DNA of 64,000 bases from Aequorivita xiaoshiensis. Its GTDB lineage: Bacteria; Bacteroidota; Bacteroidia; Flavobacteriales; Flavobacteriaceae. Position numbers and translations under genes: made by a program. The notes under the pieces were generated by a model. The model saw nothing but the letters and a program-made list of their open reading frames with translations. It made no database searches and was not told where the DNA came from. Shown piece by piece: positions 8,473 through 17,632 of this stretch; position 1 is the stretch's first letter, and each line of letters begins with the position of its first letter. The stretch is from contig NZ_JAIRBB010000002.1 of assembly GCF_022008395.1 (NCBI RefSeq), positions 62,001 through 126,000 on the forward strand, written 5' to 3'.

Positions 8473-9054
8473 TTACTTAGCTATAGTTCCTAATGTGTAC
8501 AATTGTGAAAGATTAGGTGTTTCACTACCGCCTTCTTCTTCTAAAGTTATACCAATAGCCTCAGATAAAGAAAAATCTGAAAATTTATATATTCCATTAG
8601 CAACCTTGTTTTCAAGATTGATTAAGCCGATGCTTGTTGCGGTAAAGGGCTCCATTTTGAGTGTCCAAACTTGATAAGCCTTCCCATTAGGAGGTGCAGG
8701 TAGATTTTTAATATCTATATAAGTATTTCCTTCTTTTTGGTTTAAATATACCTTAACAAAAGCAGTAGGTGCTACAGCTTGATTACCTGCTAATGTAAAA
8801 GTTTGCACATCTTTAGCTCTTAAAATTTCAAGAATTTTATTACTTTCTTTTAATTGATTCTCTGTTTTAGAATTTTTGGTTTTTAAAACTGTATTCTGAA
8901 CGGTAGCATTTTGTAGCGCTTTATTCAAATCGTTATTTTGTTTTAGCATCCACAAAATTCCTCCCATAAAAAATATAGCTGCCGCCCATCCTAAAATAGC
9001 CGGTAAATTGCGTGGTTTTGATTTTTTGATATCAGAAGCTGTATTCTCGTTCAT
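8473..9054 (-). CDS. Anti-sigma-K (RskA-like) C-terminal domain membrane protein
   Basis: A 193-residue protein with one membrane segment (about 18-37), a coiled-coil stretch (about 40-75) and an extracytoplasmic RskA/anti-sigma-K domain (KAYQVWTLK, GITLEEEGGSETP). Normal anti-sigma factors of this class have an N-terminal cytoplasmic sigma-binding domain of about 80 residues. Here only 17 residues precede the membrane segment, and a stop codon (TAA) lies directly before the ATG, so the domain is absent rather than mis-called. No sigma factor gene is adjacent. It may have lost sigma control or bind another partner. Confidence 0.8.
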   Translation of the reverse strand: MNENTASDIKKSKPRNLPAILGWAAAIFFMGGILWMLKQNNDLNKALQNATVQNTVLKTKNSKTENQLKESNKILEILRAKDVQTFTLAGNQAVAPTAFVKVYLNQKEGNTYIDIKNLPAPPNGKAYQVWTLKMEPFTATSIGLINLENKVANGIYKFSDFSLSEAIGITLEEEGGSETPNLSQLYTLGTIAK

Positions 9055-9247
9055 TTAGATGATAATTTAATTTCTGTAAAAGTACTCATATTGTCGAAAC
9101 ATAATTAAGTATAAAAACTCTTGCTTAATAACGTTAAATAAATAAGGATGCTATTGTAAAGGTTGTAGCAGAAGTATTTTTTAATAGCTTTACAAGCACA
9201 AATAGTACAATTTATACATATTAATTAAAATCAACCCCCCAAAAAAC

Positions 9248-12200
9248 ATGAAAAAAGTTACAAGAAATTTATTTCTGGCGGCTGTCTGTTTGTTTTCAGG
9301 CAGTATGATTGCTCAGAATTTTTCAAAGACTATTTCCGACCAATTGAATCAATTTGTAGAGAAAGGAGAGTTATTACCTGAAGATCTTCAATGGCAAGTT
9401 ACAGACGAATCTAAAAGTCGTACAAGTGGAATTCAGCACGTATATTTCAGACAATTATTAAACGATATCGAGATTTACGGTACCGACTCTGGAATACATA
9501 CTTTACCAAATGGCGCTATTATTTCACAAGACAGTAAATTTATTAAAAGTACTTCCGAAAAATTATTTGGAAATACACAACCAGGATTAACAGCTTCACA
9601 AGCAGTTCAGGCAGCAGCAATGCAATTAGGTTTTACGCTTAATGAGTCCTTAACTGTATTAGAGAAAGCTAAAGGTGCTTCTAAAGAAACACTATTAAGT
9701 GATGGAGGTATTTCTTTAAGTCCTATCCCGGCAAAACTTGTGTATGCTATTACCGATGACAATCAATTAGTATTATCTTGGGATATTTCAATTCAAGAGA
9801 AAAGCCAACAAAACTGGTGGAGTTTAAGAGTTGATGCTACAACTGGTAAAGTTTTAGATAAAACAGATTGGATGGTAAGCTGTAATTTTGATCACGACCA
9901 TAGTAACGACGTGAAAGAAGTGAATTTTAACACCAATTTATTTGACGTGCCTAATTATTCAGAATTAGTAGCAAAATCTAATAGTACTAATTGTACCGAA
10001 TGTTATGAGGCATTCGCTTTACCTATTGAGAGCCCATATTTCGGAAATAGAACCATTGAAGTTCAACCGGCACACCCTGTGGCTTCTCCTTATGGATGGC
10101 ACGATACTGATGGAGTTCCTGGAGCAGAGTATACAGTTACACGCGGTAACAATGCAAATGCTTACGAAGATGGGAATAACCCAGGATATCAACCAAATGG
10201 TGGACCAAATTTAGATTTTACCGGTTATCCGTTTAGTCAAACATATTCAAGTTCTAACCAATATGAAGATGCTGCAATTACTAATTTGTTTTATTTAAAC
10301 AACATCATTCACGACGTAATGTATATGTACGGTTTTGATGAAGAAAGCGGTAACTTTCAAGAAAATAACTACGGTAATGGCGGTATTGGTGGCGATTCAG
10401 TAAACGCTGAGGCACAGGACGGTTCAGGTACTTGTAACGCAAACTTCGGAACTCCACCAGATGGAGGTAACCCAACAATGCAGATGTACATTTGTGGTGA
10501 TAAAGATGGCGATTACGATTCGTTAGTTGTAATACACGAATACGGACACGGTATTTCAAATAGATTAACTGGTGGTCCATCTGCTGCGGGATGTTTGCAG
10601 AATTCAGAACAAATGGGAGAAGGTTGGAGTGACTTTTTTGGAGCTTTATTAACAATTTCTCCAGGTGATGTAAGTACAGATTCTAGAGCTGTAGGAACAT
10701 ACTTATTTGGTCAAGGACCAAACGGGGGAGGTATTAGAGATTATCCTTATAGTACTGATATGAGTGTAAATCCTCAAACTTATGATTTTATTAAAACAGC
10801 TGCTGTACCACACGGAGTTGGTTCTGTATGGGCACAAATGTTATGGGAAGTAACTTGGGCTTTAATCGATGAGCATGGTTACGATCCGAATCCATATAAT
10901 TTTACTGGTGACGTAAACCAAGATGCTGGAAATATTATGGCTATGGCTATTGTAACGGAAGGATTGAAGTTACAACCTTGTAGCCCAGGGTTTGTTGACG
11001 GTCGTGATGCTATTATTGCAGCAGACCAAGCTATATACGGCGGTGCAAACGAGTGCTTGTTATGGGAAGCTTTTGCAAAAAGAGGTTTAGGCTACAGTGC
11101 AGACCAAGGATCTTCAGGAAGTAGAAGTGATGGAACTCAAGCTTTTGATACACCTCCTTCCAGTGCTTCATTAAGTGTTTTAGAAGAAGTATGTGTTTCT
11201 TCAAGTGTGATAACAGATTTAACTGGTGGCGCTCCAAGAGGTGGAGTTTATAGCGGACCAGGTGTAACAGATAATGGCGATGGTTCAACATTCACTTTCG
11301 ATCCTATTGCTGCCGGTGTTGGAGTTCATACAGTTACTTATACTGTTCAAGCTAGTAATTGTACAGTTGCATCTTCTGACACCGATACTATTGAAGTTCT
11401 TTCAGTTCCTGATGGACCAACTACTGTAGGAGCAACAGACGTTTGTATCGGTGAAGAGGTTACTGTAACTGCAACTCCTAATGATCCTTCAAACATTATT
11501 AGATGGTTCGACGCTCCAATAGGAGGAAACTTTTTACACGAAGGAACAACTTATACATTCACACCAACAGACGATAGTAATGTATATGCTCAAGAAAGTG
11601 AACCGGGATTATTATCTAAATTGGTTATTTCTGAAATAAGCGTTGAGACTCCAGATAGATTTGAAATTCAAAATATTGGAGTAGCTACAAATTATGTAGG
11701 ATATAAAGTTGCAATTAGTGATCAACCATATACAAACATAAATGCAGTTAATTCAATTGTAAGACCACTATTTCACATGGATGAAAATTCTGTAAGAGTT
11801 TTTAGTGATGAAAGTGGATCTGATTATTGGGGTAATAATATTTGGTGGGGTAATTCTGGTACTGGATGGATTATAATTATTGATCCCGACGGTAACGTTG
11901 TAGATTCTGTTTTTTGGGGCTTTAATGCTTCTCAAATTTCAAACCTCAATGTAACCATTGCTGGTTTTAACATTACTGCTTCCGATTTAGATTGGAGTGG
12001 TGCAGGTGCTGGCTTTATCAATGACTGTGGTTCTGATTCATTTAGAAGACACGGAGATACAGATTCAGCTGCTGATTGGTCTGGAATATGCGAGCCTTCA
12101 GATTTTGGAGTTCCTAACTCTGATATTAATATTGGCCCAACAGGATGCCAAGCATTAAGAACTTTAACTGAAATTACTGCAGAAACTGTAGCGCCAGTTA

Positions 12201-12700
12201 TTACTTGCCCTGCCGATGTGGAAGTTGAGGTACATCCAGGTACTCAGTTTACATTACCTGATTATACAGTCGACGCAGTAGTAACAGATAACTGTAATTT
12301 AACTCCTACTATTACACAAAACCCTGCTGTAGGAACTATGGTGGATGCTGGGATTACAACTATTACGTTAACTGCTACCGATGCTTCAGGAAATGAAAGC
12401 ACTTGTACTTTCACAGTTACAGTAGAAGATACTTTAGGTGTAGATGAAAATGAGTTTTTTAATAGTATTGCCCTTTATCCAAACCCTACTTCTGGTTACA
12501 TTACCTTAGCCAATAAAACATCTGAACAGCTTGTTAATGCTGTGATAACTGATGTTAAAGGAAGTGTTGTTAAAAGCATCGATTTAAGTAAGTCTGGTAC
12601 AGAAACTTCTATCTCAATGGAGAATCTAGCTGCAGGAATGTACTTTATGAAAATTAACACCCTTAATACAAGTATTGTTAAACGAATAGTGAAGCAATAA
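9248..12700 (+). CDS. Secreted M36 (fungalysin) metalloprotease with type IX sorting domain
   Basis: Large extracellular zinc protease, 1150 residues. Order of parts: signal peptide (1-22); FTP propeptide region (about 30-180); M36 catalytic domain with zinc ligands His430 and His434 (HEYGH) and Glu458 in GEGWSDFF; a lamin-tail-like region (about 800-960, starting LVISEISVETPDRFEIQN); a HYR-like Ig domain (about 985-1065, VITCPADVEVEVH); and a C-terminal type IX sorting domain (about 1075-1150, ALYPNPTSGYITL to KRIVKQ). It is expected to be secreted or surface-attached by the T9SS, whose PorQ and PorX components are also in this window. A strong terminator follows. Confidence 0.95.
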   Translation: MKKVTRNLFLAAVCLFSGSMIAQNFSKTISDQLNQFVEKGELLPEDLQWQVTDESKSRTSGIQHVYFRQLLNDIEIYGTDSGIHTLPNGAIISQDSKFIKSTSEKLFGNTQPGLTASQAVQAAAMQLGFTLNESLTVLEKAKGASKETLLSDGGISLSPIPAKLVYAITDDNQLVLSWDISIQEKSQQNWWSLRVDATTGKVLDKTDWMVSCNFDHDHSNDVKEVNFNTNLFDVPNYSELVAKSNSTNCTECYEAFALPIESPYFGNRTIEVQPAHPVASPYGWHDTDGVPGAEYTVTRGNNANAYEDGNNPGYQPNGGPNLDFTGYPFSQTYSSSNQYEDAAITNLFYLNNIIHDVMYMYGFDEESGNFQENNYGNGGIGGDSVNAEAQDGSGTCNANFGTPPDGGNPTMQMYICGDKDGDYDSLVVIHEYGHGISNRLTGGPSAAGCLQNSEQMGEGWSDFFGALLTISPGDVSTDSRAVGTYLFGQGPNGGGIRDYPYSTDMSVNPQTYDFIKTAAVPHGVGSVWAQMLWEVTWALIDEHGYDPNPYNFTGDVNQDAGNIMAMAIVTEGLKLQPCSPGFVDGRDAIIAADQAIYGGANECLLWEAFAKRGLGYSADQGSSGSRSDGTQAFDTPPSSASLSVLEEVCVSSSVITDLTGGAPRGGVYSGPGVTDNGDGSTFTFDPIAAGVGVHTVTYTVQASNCTVASSDTDTIEVLSVPDGPTTVGATDVCIGEEVTVTATPNDPSNIIRWFDAPIGGNFLHEGTTYTFTPTDDSNVYAQESEPGLLSKLVISEISVETPDRFEIQNIGVATNYVGYKVAISDQPYTNINAVNSIVRPLFHMDENSVRVFSDESGSDYWGNNIWWGNSGTGWIIIIDPDGNVVDSVFWGFNASQISNLNVTIAGFNITASDLDWSGAGAGFINDCGSDSFRRHGDTDSAADWSGICEPSDFGVPNSDINIGPTGCQALRTLTEITAETVAPVITCPADVEVEVHPGTQFTLPDYTVDAVVTDNCNLTPTITQNPAVGTMVDAGITTITLTATDASGNESTCTFTVTVEDTLGVDENEFFNSIALYPNPTSGYITLANKTSEQLVNAVITDVKGSVVKSIDLSKSGTETSISMENLAAGMYFMKINTLNTSIVKRIVKQ

Positions 12701-12724
12701 AAATTTATAAATTGAATACTTAAG

Positions 12725-12759
12725 AACCCGCGTCAAACTTGTTTGGCGCGGGTTTTTTT
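12725..12759 (+). terminator. Intrinsic terminator
   Basis: A 14-bp GC-rich stem (12725-12738 with 12741-12754, one G-U pair) has a two-base loop and a T run. It ends the M36 protease transcript. Confidence 0.93.
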
Positions 12760-12762
12760 CAA

Positions 12763-12770
12763 TAACTTTG
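12763..12770 (+). promoter_or_regulatory. -7 box TAACTTTG
   Basis: Matches the Bacteroidota -7 consensus TAnnTTTG, 21 bases before the FMN reductase ATG and directly after the preceding terminator. Confidence 0.7.
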
Positions 12771-12791
12771 TCGCCCAAATAAACTTATAGA

Positions 12792-13334
12792 ATGAGTAAA
12801 ATTCTTTTCCTAGCAGGTAGCAATAGCAGTACATCTATTAACCATAAACTTGTAAGCTTTGCTGCAACTCACATCCCAAATCACAATACTGAAATTATTA
12901 AATTAACAGATTATGATTTGCCAATGTTTGGGGTAGATCTTGAACGCGAAAAAGGTTATCCTGTTAATTTAAAAATGCTAAATAACAAGATACAAGAGTC
13001 TGATGCGCTTGTAATTTCAGTAAATGAACATAACGGAAATATTTCGGCTTATTTTAAAAATACGTTAGACTGGTTATCCCGTTTAGATAGAAAGTTTCTA
13101 GAAGGAAAAAAAGTGTTGTTAATGAGTACTTCTAATGGCAAACGCGGAGCAGCTTCAGCTCTGGAGTACACAAAAAATGTACTTCCACGCTTTGGTGCAA
13201 ATGTGGTTGAGAGCTTTAGTATCCCATCTTATTCTGAAAATTTCTCAGAACAGAAAAACACCATTACCAATGAAATTTTACTATTAGGTTTTATAGACGT
13301 TATTCAAAATTTTGTACATCAAATTGAAATTTAA
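12792..13334 (+). CDS. NADPH-dependent FMN reductase family protein
   Basis: Flavodoxin-like flavin reductase of 180 residues. The N-terminal FLAGSNSSTSINHKL is the FMN phosphate-binding loop. The segment VNEHNGNISAYFKNTLDWLSR corresponds to the family's conserved substrate/flavin site, and MSTSNGKRGA lines the second flavin loop. It is probably a cytosolic NAD(P)H:FMN or quinone/azo reductase; the physiological substrate is not evident. Its stop overlaps the start of the next gene (TAATG), implying translational coupling with pabB. Confidence 0.88.
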   Translation: MSKILFLAGSNSSTSINHKLVSFAATHIPNHNTEIIKLTDYDLPMFGVDLEREKGYPVNLKMLNNKIQESDALVISVNEHNGNISAYFKNTLDWLSRLDRKFLEGKKVLLMSTSNGKRGAASALEYTKNVLPRFGANVVESFSIPSYSENFSEQKNTITNEILLLGFIDVIQNFVHQIEI

Positions 13335-14635
13335 TGCGGACTGTTAAGAGTTTTTCTTTTTCTTTAACCGAAGCATCTAAACAAAGCTTCCTTCATTGGG
13401 CACAGCAATATGATGAGGTAGTATGGTTAGACTCAAACAGCTATAAACAAGCTCACGAAAGCTATCAAGCTATTCTTGCAGTTGATGCATTTACGGCTAT
13501 AAAAACCGATGCTTATAATGCATTTGATAAATTAAAAGAGTATCAAACCACAACTCTCGATTGGATTTTTGGTTACCTTTCTTACGACCTTAAAAATGAT
13601 GTCGAGCCGCTTCAATCCAATAACTTTGACGGGTTACACTTTCCTGACTTATATTTTTTTCAACCTAAAAAGCTTTTTCTTTTTACTGAAGAAAATGTTG
13701 AGGTTCATTATTTAAATATGGTCGATGATGAATTAGAATCAGATTGGAAGGAAATTTTAGAATTTCTACATTCATCTAATTATATTAACCCTCATAAAGC
13801 TTTGGATATAAAAGCTCGTACAGCTAAAACTAGTTATATTGAAAAGGTAGATAAGTTTTTAGAGCACATAAAAAGAGGAGATATTTATGAAGCAAACCTA
13901 TGTCAAGAGTTTTATTCTGAAAATACTGAAATAGACCCCTTAAATACCTTTTTCGAACTCAATAAAATCTCAAAACCACCATTTTCCGTTTTTTTGAAAC
14001 TGAATGAATTATATGCACTTTCTGCTTCCCCTGAACGATATATTAAAAGAAGCGGAAATACTATAGTCTCACAACCTATTAAAGGAACGGCTAAGCGTCT
14101 AGCTAATGAAGTTGATGATTTTAATATGATAAAACAGCTTCAAAATGATCCTAAAGAACGCAGTGAAAATATAATGATTACAGATCTTGTGCGTAATGAT
14201 TTATCTCGAATAGCTCAGAAGGGTACTGTAAAGGTGGAGGAGTTATGCGCTATTTATACATTTGAACAAGTGCATCAAATGATTTCTACAATTTCCTGTC
14301 AAGTGAGTTCAGAGACTACTAGTGTAGATATTTTAAAAAATTCATTCCCTATGGGAAGTATGACAGGCGCACCAAAAATTTCTGCAATGCAAATTATTGA
14401 AAGTACAGAAGATGCTAAACGCGGATTATATAGTGGTGCCATAGGCTATTTTACACCTTCAGGCGATTTCGATTTTAACGTAGTTATTCGGAGTATTTTA
14501 TATAATTCTCTTAAAAAGTATGTTAGCTTTTCGGTGGGAAGTGCGATTACAATAAATTCTTTACCAGAAAATGAATACCAAGAGTGTCTGCTGAAAGCAA
14601 AAGCAATGCGCTTGGTTCTTAATCCTTCCATATAA
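13334..14635 (+). CDS. pabB: Aminodeoxychorismate synthase component I
   Basis: Chorismate-using enzyme of the anthranilate synthase I family, 433 residues, acting in 4-aminobenzoate (folate) synthesis. The chorismate-binding domain fills the C-terminal two thirds: GDIYEANLCQ, SASPERY, the QPIKGTAKR loop, ITDLVRNDLSRIA, FPMGSMTGAPK and GYFTPSGDFDFN. The Lys in PIKGT distinguishes PabB from TrpE, which has Ala there. No glutamine amidotransferase (PabA) is adjacent, so that subunit must be encoded elsewhere. It overlaps the FMN reductase stop by one base. Confidence 0.92.
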   Translation: MRTVKSFSFSLTEASKQSFLHWAQQYDEVVWLDSNSYKQAHESYQAILAVDAFTAIKTDAYNAFDKLKEYQTTTLDWIFGYLSYDLKNDVEPLQSNNFDGLHFPDLYFFQPKKLFLFTEENVEVHYLNMVDDELESDWKEILEFLHSSNYINPHKALDIKARTAKTSYIEKVDKFLEHIKRGDIYEANLCQEFYSENTEIDPLNTFFELNKISKPPFSVFLKLNELYALSASPERYIKRSGNTIVSQPIKGTAKRLANEVDDFNMIKQLQNDPKERSENIMITDLVRNDLSRIAQKGTVKVEELCAIYTFEQVHQMISTISCQVSSETTSVDILKNSFPMGSMTGAPKISAMQIIESTEDAKRGLYSGAIGYFTPSGDFDFNVVIRSILYNSLKKYVSFSVGSAITINSLPENEYQECLLKAKAMRLVLNPSI

Positions 14636-14641
14636 TCTCAT

Positions 14642-14721
14642 TTATTAGCTTTTTAACTGATAAGCCTTATTTATTAGTGTTTAAGCTAATATAGTTTATT
14701 TATTAGTATTATGACTAATAA
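14642..14721 (+). promoter_or_regulatory. Triple palindromic operator array
   Basis: Three 22-bp imperfect palindromes of the form TTATTAGT-N6-ACTAATAA lie at 14642-14663, 14671-14692 and 14700-14721. Their starts are exactly 29 bp apart. The third has perfect 8-bp arms and ends 5 bp before the -7 box at 14727. The position suggests repression of the SatD-like gene, perhaps by its own product. The array is visible in the sequence; the binding protein is inferred. Confidence 0.75.
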
Positions 14722-14726
14722 ATTTG

Positions 14727-14734
14727 TATATTTG
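14727..14734 (+). promoter_or_regulatory. -7 box TATATTTG
   Basis: Consensus TAnnTTTG, 17 bases before the SatD-like ATG. The -33 region would fall inside the third operator. Confidence 0.75.
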
Positions 14735-14750
14735 AATAAATTTATAATGA

Positions 14751-15437
14751 ATGAAATATTCGGTTATATCTGGCGACATCATATCTTCTACTAGTTTAAC
14801 AGGGGAAGATCGTAAACTCGTAGAGGAAAGATTAAAGAGTCTTCTAAAAGATTTAAAGGAAGAATTTAATGTATATGGTCGTATTATTAAAGGCGACTAT
14901 ATAGAATGTGTAGTGCCAAATGCATCGGAAGGGTTACAAGTGGCTTTAGCTATAAAGAGTTTTGTAAAAGCAATTCCAATTGAAGTTAAAACCTACAAAA
15001 CATCCGACAGTAGAGTAAAACAATTTAAGACACACGGAATTCGTCTTGCTATAGGCTATGGTGAATTGAGTAGATATAGCCCTAAAAATGGAATAGTTGA
15101 TGGTGAGGCAATTTACTTATCAGGCCGCGAAATAAGTGGAGAAACGACCTATAATAAGGAGCGAATCGTTATAAAAAACACTTTGTTTTTTGCTTCAAAA
15201 GACGAGTCTTTAAATAAAAATTTCCAACCTTTACTAGCACTTTTAGATGTATTAATAAGTAAAGCAACATCTAGACAATGTGAGGTTTTATATTTAAAGC
15301 TGATGAATAATCAAGAAGATGAAATTGCAAAACGTTTAGGTATTGGGCAGTCTGCAGTAAATCAGCACTCGACTAGTGTAGGTTGGAATGCAATTGAAGA
15401 AGCTGTAAATTACTATAAAATAATAGTTACAAACTAA
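14751..15437 (+). CDS. SatD-like protein: cyclase-like domain plus helix-turn-helix
   Basis: A 228-residue soluble protein of the SatD type, function unknown. Residues 1-147 resemble a class III nucleotide cyclase fold: GDIISST with Asp9, GRIIKGDYIE with Asp49 at about the usual metal-site spacing, RLAIGYGEL, and DGEAIYLSGREI, where Arg126 is kept but the transition-state Asn is replaced by Tyr122. That suggests a nucleotide-sensing rather than catalytic domain. Residues about 173-212 form a sigma-70-region-4-like helix-turn-helix (EDEIAKRLGIGQSAVNQHS). It lies 6 bp before a DUF3307 membrane protein gene and behind a triple operator array, so autoregulation is plausible. The SatD label is from memory; the cyclase comparison is my reading of motifs. 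Confidence 0.75.
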   Translation: MKYSVISGDIISSTSLTGEDRKLVEERLKSLLKDLKEEFNVYGRIIKGDYIECVVPNASEGLQVALAIKSFVKAIPIEVKTYKTSDSRVKQFKTHGIRLAIGYGELSRYSPKNGIVDGEAIYLSGREISGETTYNKERIVIKNTLFFASKDESLNKNFQPLLALLDVLISKATSRQCEVLYLKLMNNQEDEIAKRLGIGQSAVNQHSTSVGWNAIEEAVNYYKIIVTN

Positions 15438-15443
15438 AACACT

Positions 15444-16157
15444 ATGGGAATAAAGGAATTATTGCTCCTCCAATTTATAGCACATTTGTGTTTGGATTAC
15501 TTTTTTCAAACTAATAAATTAGCTAAACAAAAAAACACAATAGGCTTTAAAAGTTCGTTTTTGTATTGGCACGCTTTAATGTGCTTTGTATTATCATGGC
15601 TATTTTCATTACAAGTTGAATTTGTTTGGGCTGCAGCAATAATAACAATAACTCATTTCTTAATTGATGGATTTAAACTCCACCTTAATAACAGTAAATA
15701 TTTGGGCAGGTACGCTTTTTTTATAGACCAGGCCTTACACTTAATAATCTTAACTGTAGTAGTACTTTTGTTTGATAAATGGCAAGGAATAAATCCCTAT
15801 GTAAACACCTTTATAGAATTTAAATACCTATTAATAATAGCGGGATATATGGTGTGTTTAAAGCCTGCGAATATTTTTATTAGAGAAGTATTTAAAGCAA
15901 CAGATATACAGGTTTCCAGCGATAATGAAATGCCCAACGCAGGAAAAGTAATTGGGGTGTTAGAAAGAATTCTAACGCTAACATTTATCATCGTTTCACA
16001 ATATTCAGCAGTAGGGTTTTTGATTGCTGCAAAATCAATTCTACGTTATAGAAATGATGAAACATTAAAAACAGAATACGTGCTTATAGGTACTATGTTG
16101 AGCTTCGGAATAGCAGTAATAGTAGGTATAATTATTAATTTATTTTTATTCATTTAA
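15444..16157 (+). CDS. DUF3307 membrane protein
   Basis: A 237-residue integral membrane protein with about six hydrophobic segments. The first half has DUF3307 features: the start LLLLQFIAHLCLDYFFQT, a conserved WHA, and a THFLIDGFKL motif with Asp/His in a membrane setting. It follows the SatD-like gene by 6 bp, a pairing I recall from other Bacteroidota genomes, and its stop abuts the GTG of tilS. Function is unknown; it may be the membrane partner or effector of the SatD-like protein. Confidence 0.8.
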   Translation: MGIKELLLLQFIAHLCLDYFFQTNKLAKQKNTIGFKSSFLYWHALMCFVLSWLFSLQVEFVWAAAIITITHFLIDGFKLHLNNSKYLGRYAFFIDQALHLIILTVVVLLFDKWQGINPYVNTFIEFKYLLIIAGYMVCLKPANIFIREVFKATDIQVSSDNEMPNAGKVIGVLERILTLTFIIVSQYSAVGFLIAAKSILRYRNDETLKTEYVLIGTMLSFGIAVIVGIIINLFLFI

Positions 16158-17462
16158 GTGCTAACTAACTTCAAAAAACATATCGAGGAAAACTTTTCAT
16201 TTTTAAAAGGAAAAAAAAATCTTATTGCTTGTAGTGGAGGAGTAGATAGTGTGGTTTTAACACACTTAACTAAAAATCTAAATCTTGAAATCGCTCTTGC
16301 ACACTGTAATTTTTCACTTAGAGGAGAAGAAAGTGACGGCGATGAGCAATTTGTAACAGCGGTAGCTGAAAAATTAGATATTCCCATTTTCACTGAAACA
16401 TTTGATACTCATAAGTATGCGGATGAACAAAAGGTTTCAACGCAAATGGCAGCCAGAACCTTGCGATATAATTGGTTTGAAGAGGTTTTATCCAATTTTA
16501 ATTACGATTATCTACTAACAGCTCATCATCTAGATGACGATTTGGAAACTTTTTTTATAAATCTTTCAAGAGGAACAGGCCTAAATGGGCTTACGGGAAT
16601 TCCAAAAAAGAATCATAAAGTAGTAAGACCATTATTGAATTTTTCAAGAGAAGAAATAATGAATTACGCTGAAGCAAATAAGCTTAAATGGCGAGAAGAT
16701 AGTACAAATCAAAAAACGGATTATCTTAGAAATAAATTGAGGCTCGAAGTTATTCCTTACTTTAAAGAGACTAATGAAAATATCCTTAAAAATTTTAAAA
16801 AGACACAAGACAACCTAATCGCATCTCAAAACTTGATAGACGATTATATATCATTGGTATACAAACTTGTTATTTCCAAAAAATCTGATTCCTATCATTT
16901 AAATATCCAAAAACTACAGGAGTTACCTCATACTGACGAGTTACTATATGAATTGCTTAAGGATTTTGGCTTTCCCGAATGGAATGATGTTTCCAACTTG
17001 TTAGATGCTCAAACCGGGAAACAAGTTCTATCAAAAACTCATAGACTTTTAAAAAATCGCGATGAATTGATTCTTTCTGAAGTTGTTAAAAATCCCAAAG
17101 AAGAGGAATACTTAGTTCCTGAAGAGGGAATTAGTGCACCAATTAAATTAGAAATTAATCAATCTATAGCTATTGGCGAAACAGAAAAAAATACTATTTA
17201 TTTAGATGCCGAAAAATTGAACTTTCCATTGAAATTAAGAAGATGGAAGAAAGGAGATAGTTTCAAGCCTTTTGGAATGAGTGGATCTAAGAAATTGAGT
17301 AAATTTTTTAAGGATGAGAAGCTTTCAGCAACCGAAAAGGAAAAAATTTGGGTTCTTGTAGATAAAAATAAAGTAGTTTGGATTGTAGGAAAAAGAATGG
17401 ATGACTCCTATAAAGTAACTGATAAAACAGAGAAAATAGTTGAGATTACTTACGTTAGCTAA
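16158..17462 (+). CDS. tilS: tRNA(Ile)-lysidine synthase
   Basis: ATP-dependent enzyme that converts C34 of the CAU-anticodon tRNA(Ile) to lysidine so that it reads AUA. It is essential in most bacteria. The 434-residue chain begins with an N-type ATP pyrophosphatase domain carrying the P-loop ACSGGVDS (about residues 24-31), then HCNFSLRGEES and LLTAHHLDDDLETF. A TilS C-terminal domain ends the chain (LRRWKKGDSFKPFGMSG, KLSKFFKDEK). The start codon is GTG, placed directly after the TAA of the DUF3307 gene, implying coupled translation. A 12-bp hairpin follows the stop. Confidence 0.95.
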   Translation: MLTNFKKHIEENFSFLKGKKNLIACSGGVDSVVLTHLTKNLNLEIALAHCNFSLRGEESDGDEQFVTAVAEKLDIPIFTETFDTHKYADEQKVSTQMAARTLRYNWFEEVLSNFNYDYLLTAHHLDDDLETFFINLSRGTGLNGLTGIPKKNHKVVRPLLNFSREEIMNYAEANKLKWREDSTNQKTDYLRNKLRLEVIPYFKETNENILKNFKKTQDNLIASQNLIDDYISLVYKLVISKKSDSYHLNIQKLQELPHTDELLYELLKDFGFPEWNDVSNLLDAQTGKQVLSKTHRLLKNRDELILSEVVKNPKEEEYLVPEEGISAPIKLEINQSIAIGETEKNTIYLDAEKLNFPLKLRRWKKGDSFKPFGMSGSKKLSKFFKDEKLSATEKEKIWVLVDKNKVVWIVGKRMDDSYKVTDKTEKIVEITYVS

Positions 17463-17475
17463 GTGCCTAAAAAGC

Positions 17476-17504
17476 GAAAATCTCGACTTGTGGTCGAGAT
17501 TTTC
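17476..17504 (+). terminator. Hairpin terminator after tilS
   Basis: Perfect 12-bp stem GAAAATCTCGAC/GTCGAGATTTTC with a 5-base loop. The T run is within the stem, so termination is likely but not certain. Confidence 0.75.
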
Positions 17505-17632
17505 TAACAAACCTAACTTTAGTAAACTTTATTTGCACTTTGAATATTTTCTATCCCCACAAAAAATATAAACAATGTGCATTATCCACTAATTCTATGA
17601 TTCAAATATACAGCACGTTATTGTATTTTTAT

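Noticed and set aside
10305-11291. Long minus-strand open frames (10305-10655, 11031-11291)
   Set aside because: They are antisense to the M36 protease and rich in His/Leu/Arg, as expected from reverse reading of its Gly/Asp/Asn-rich codons.
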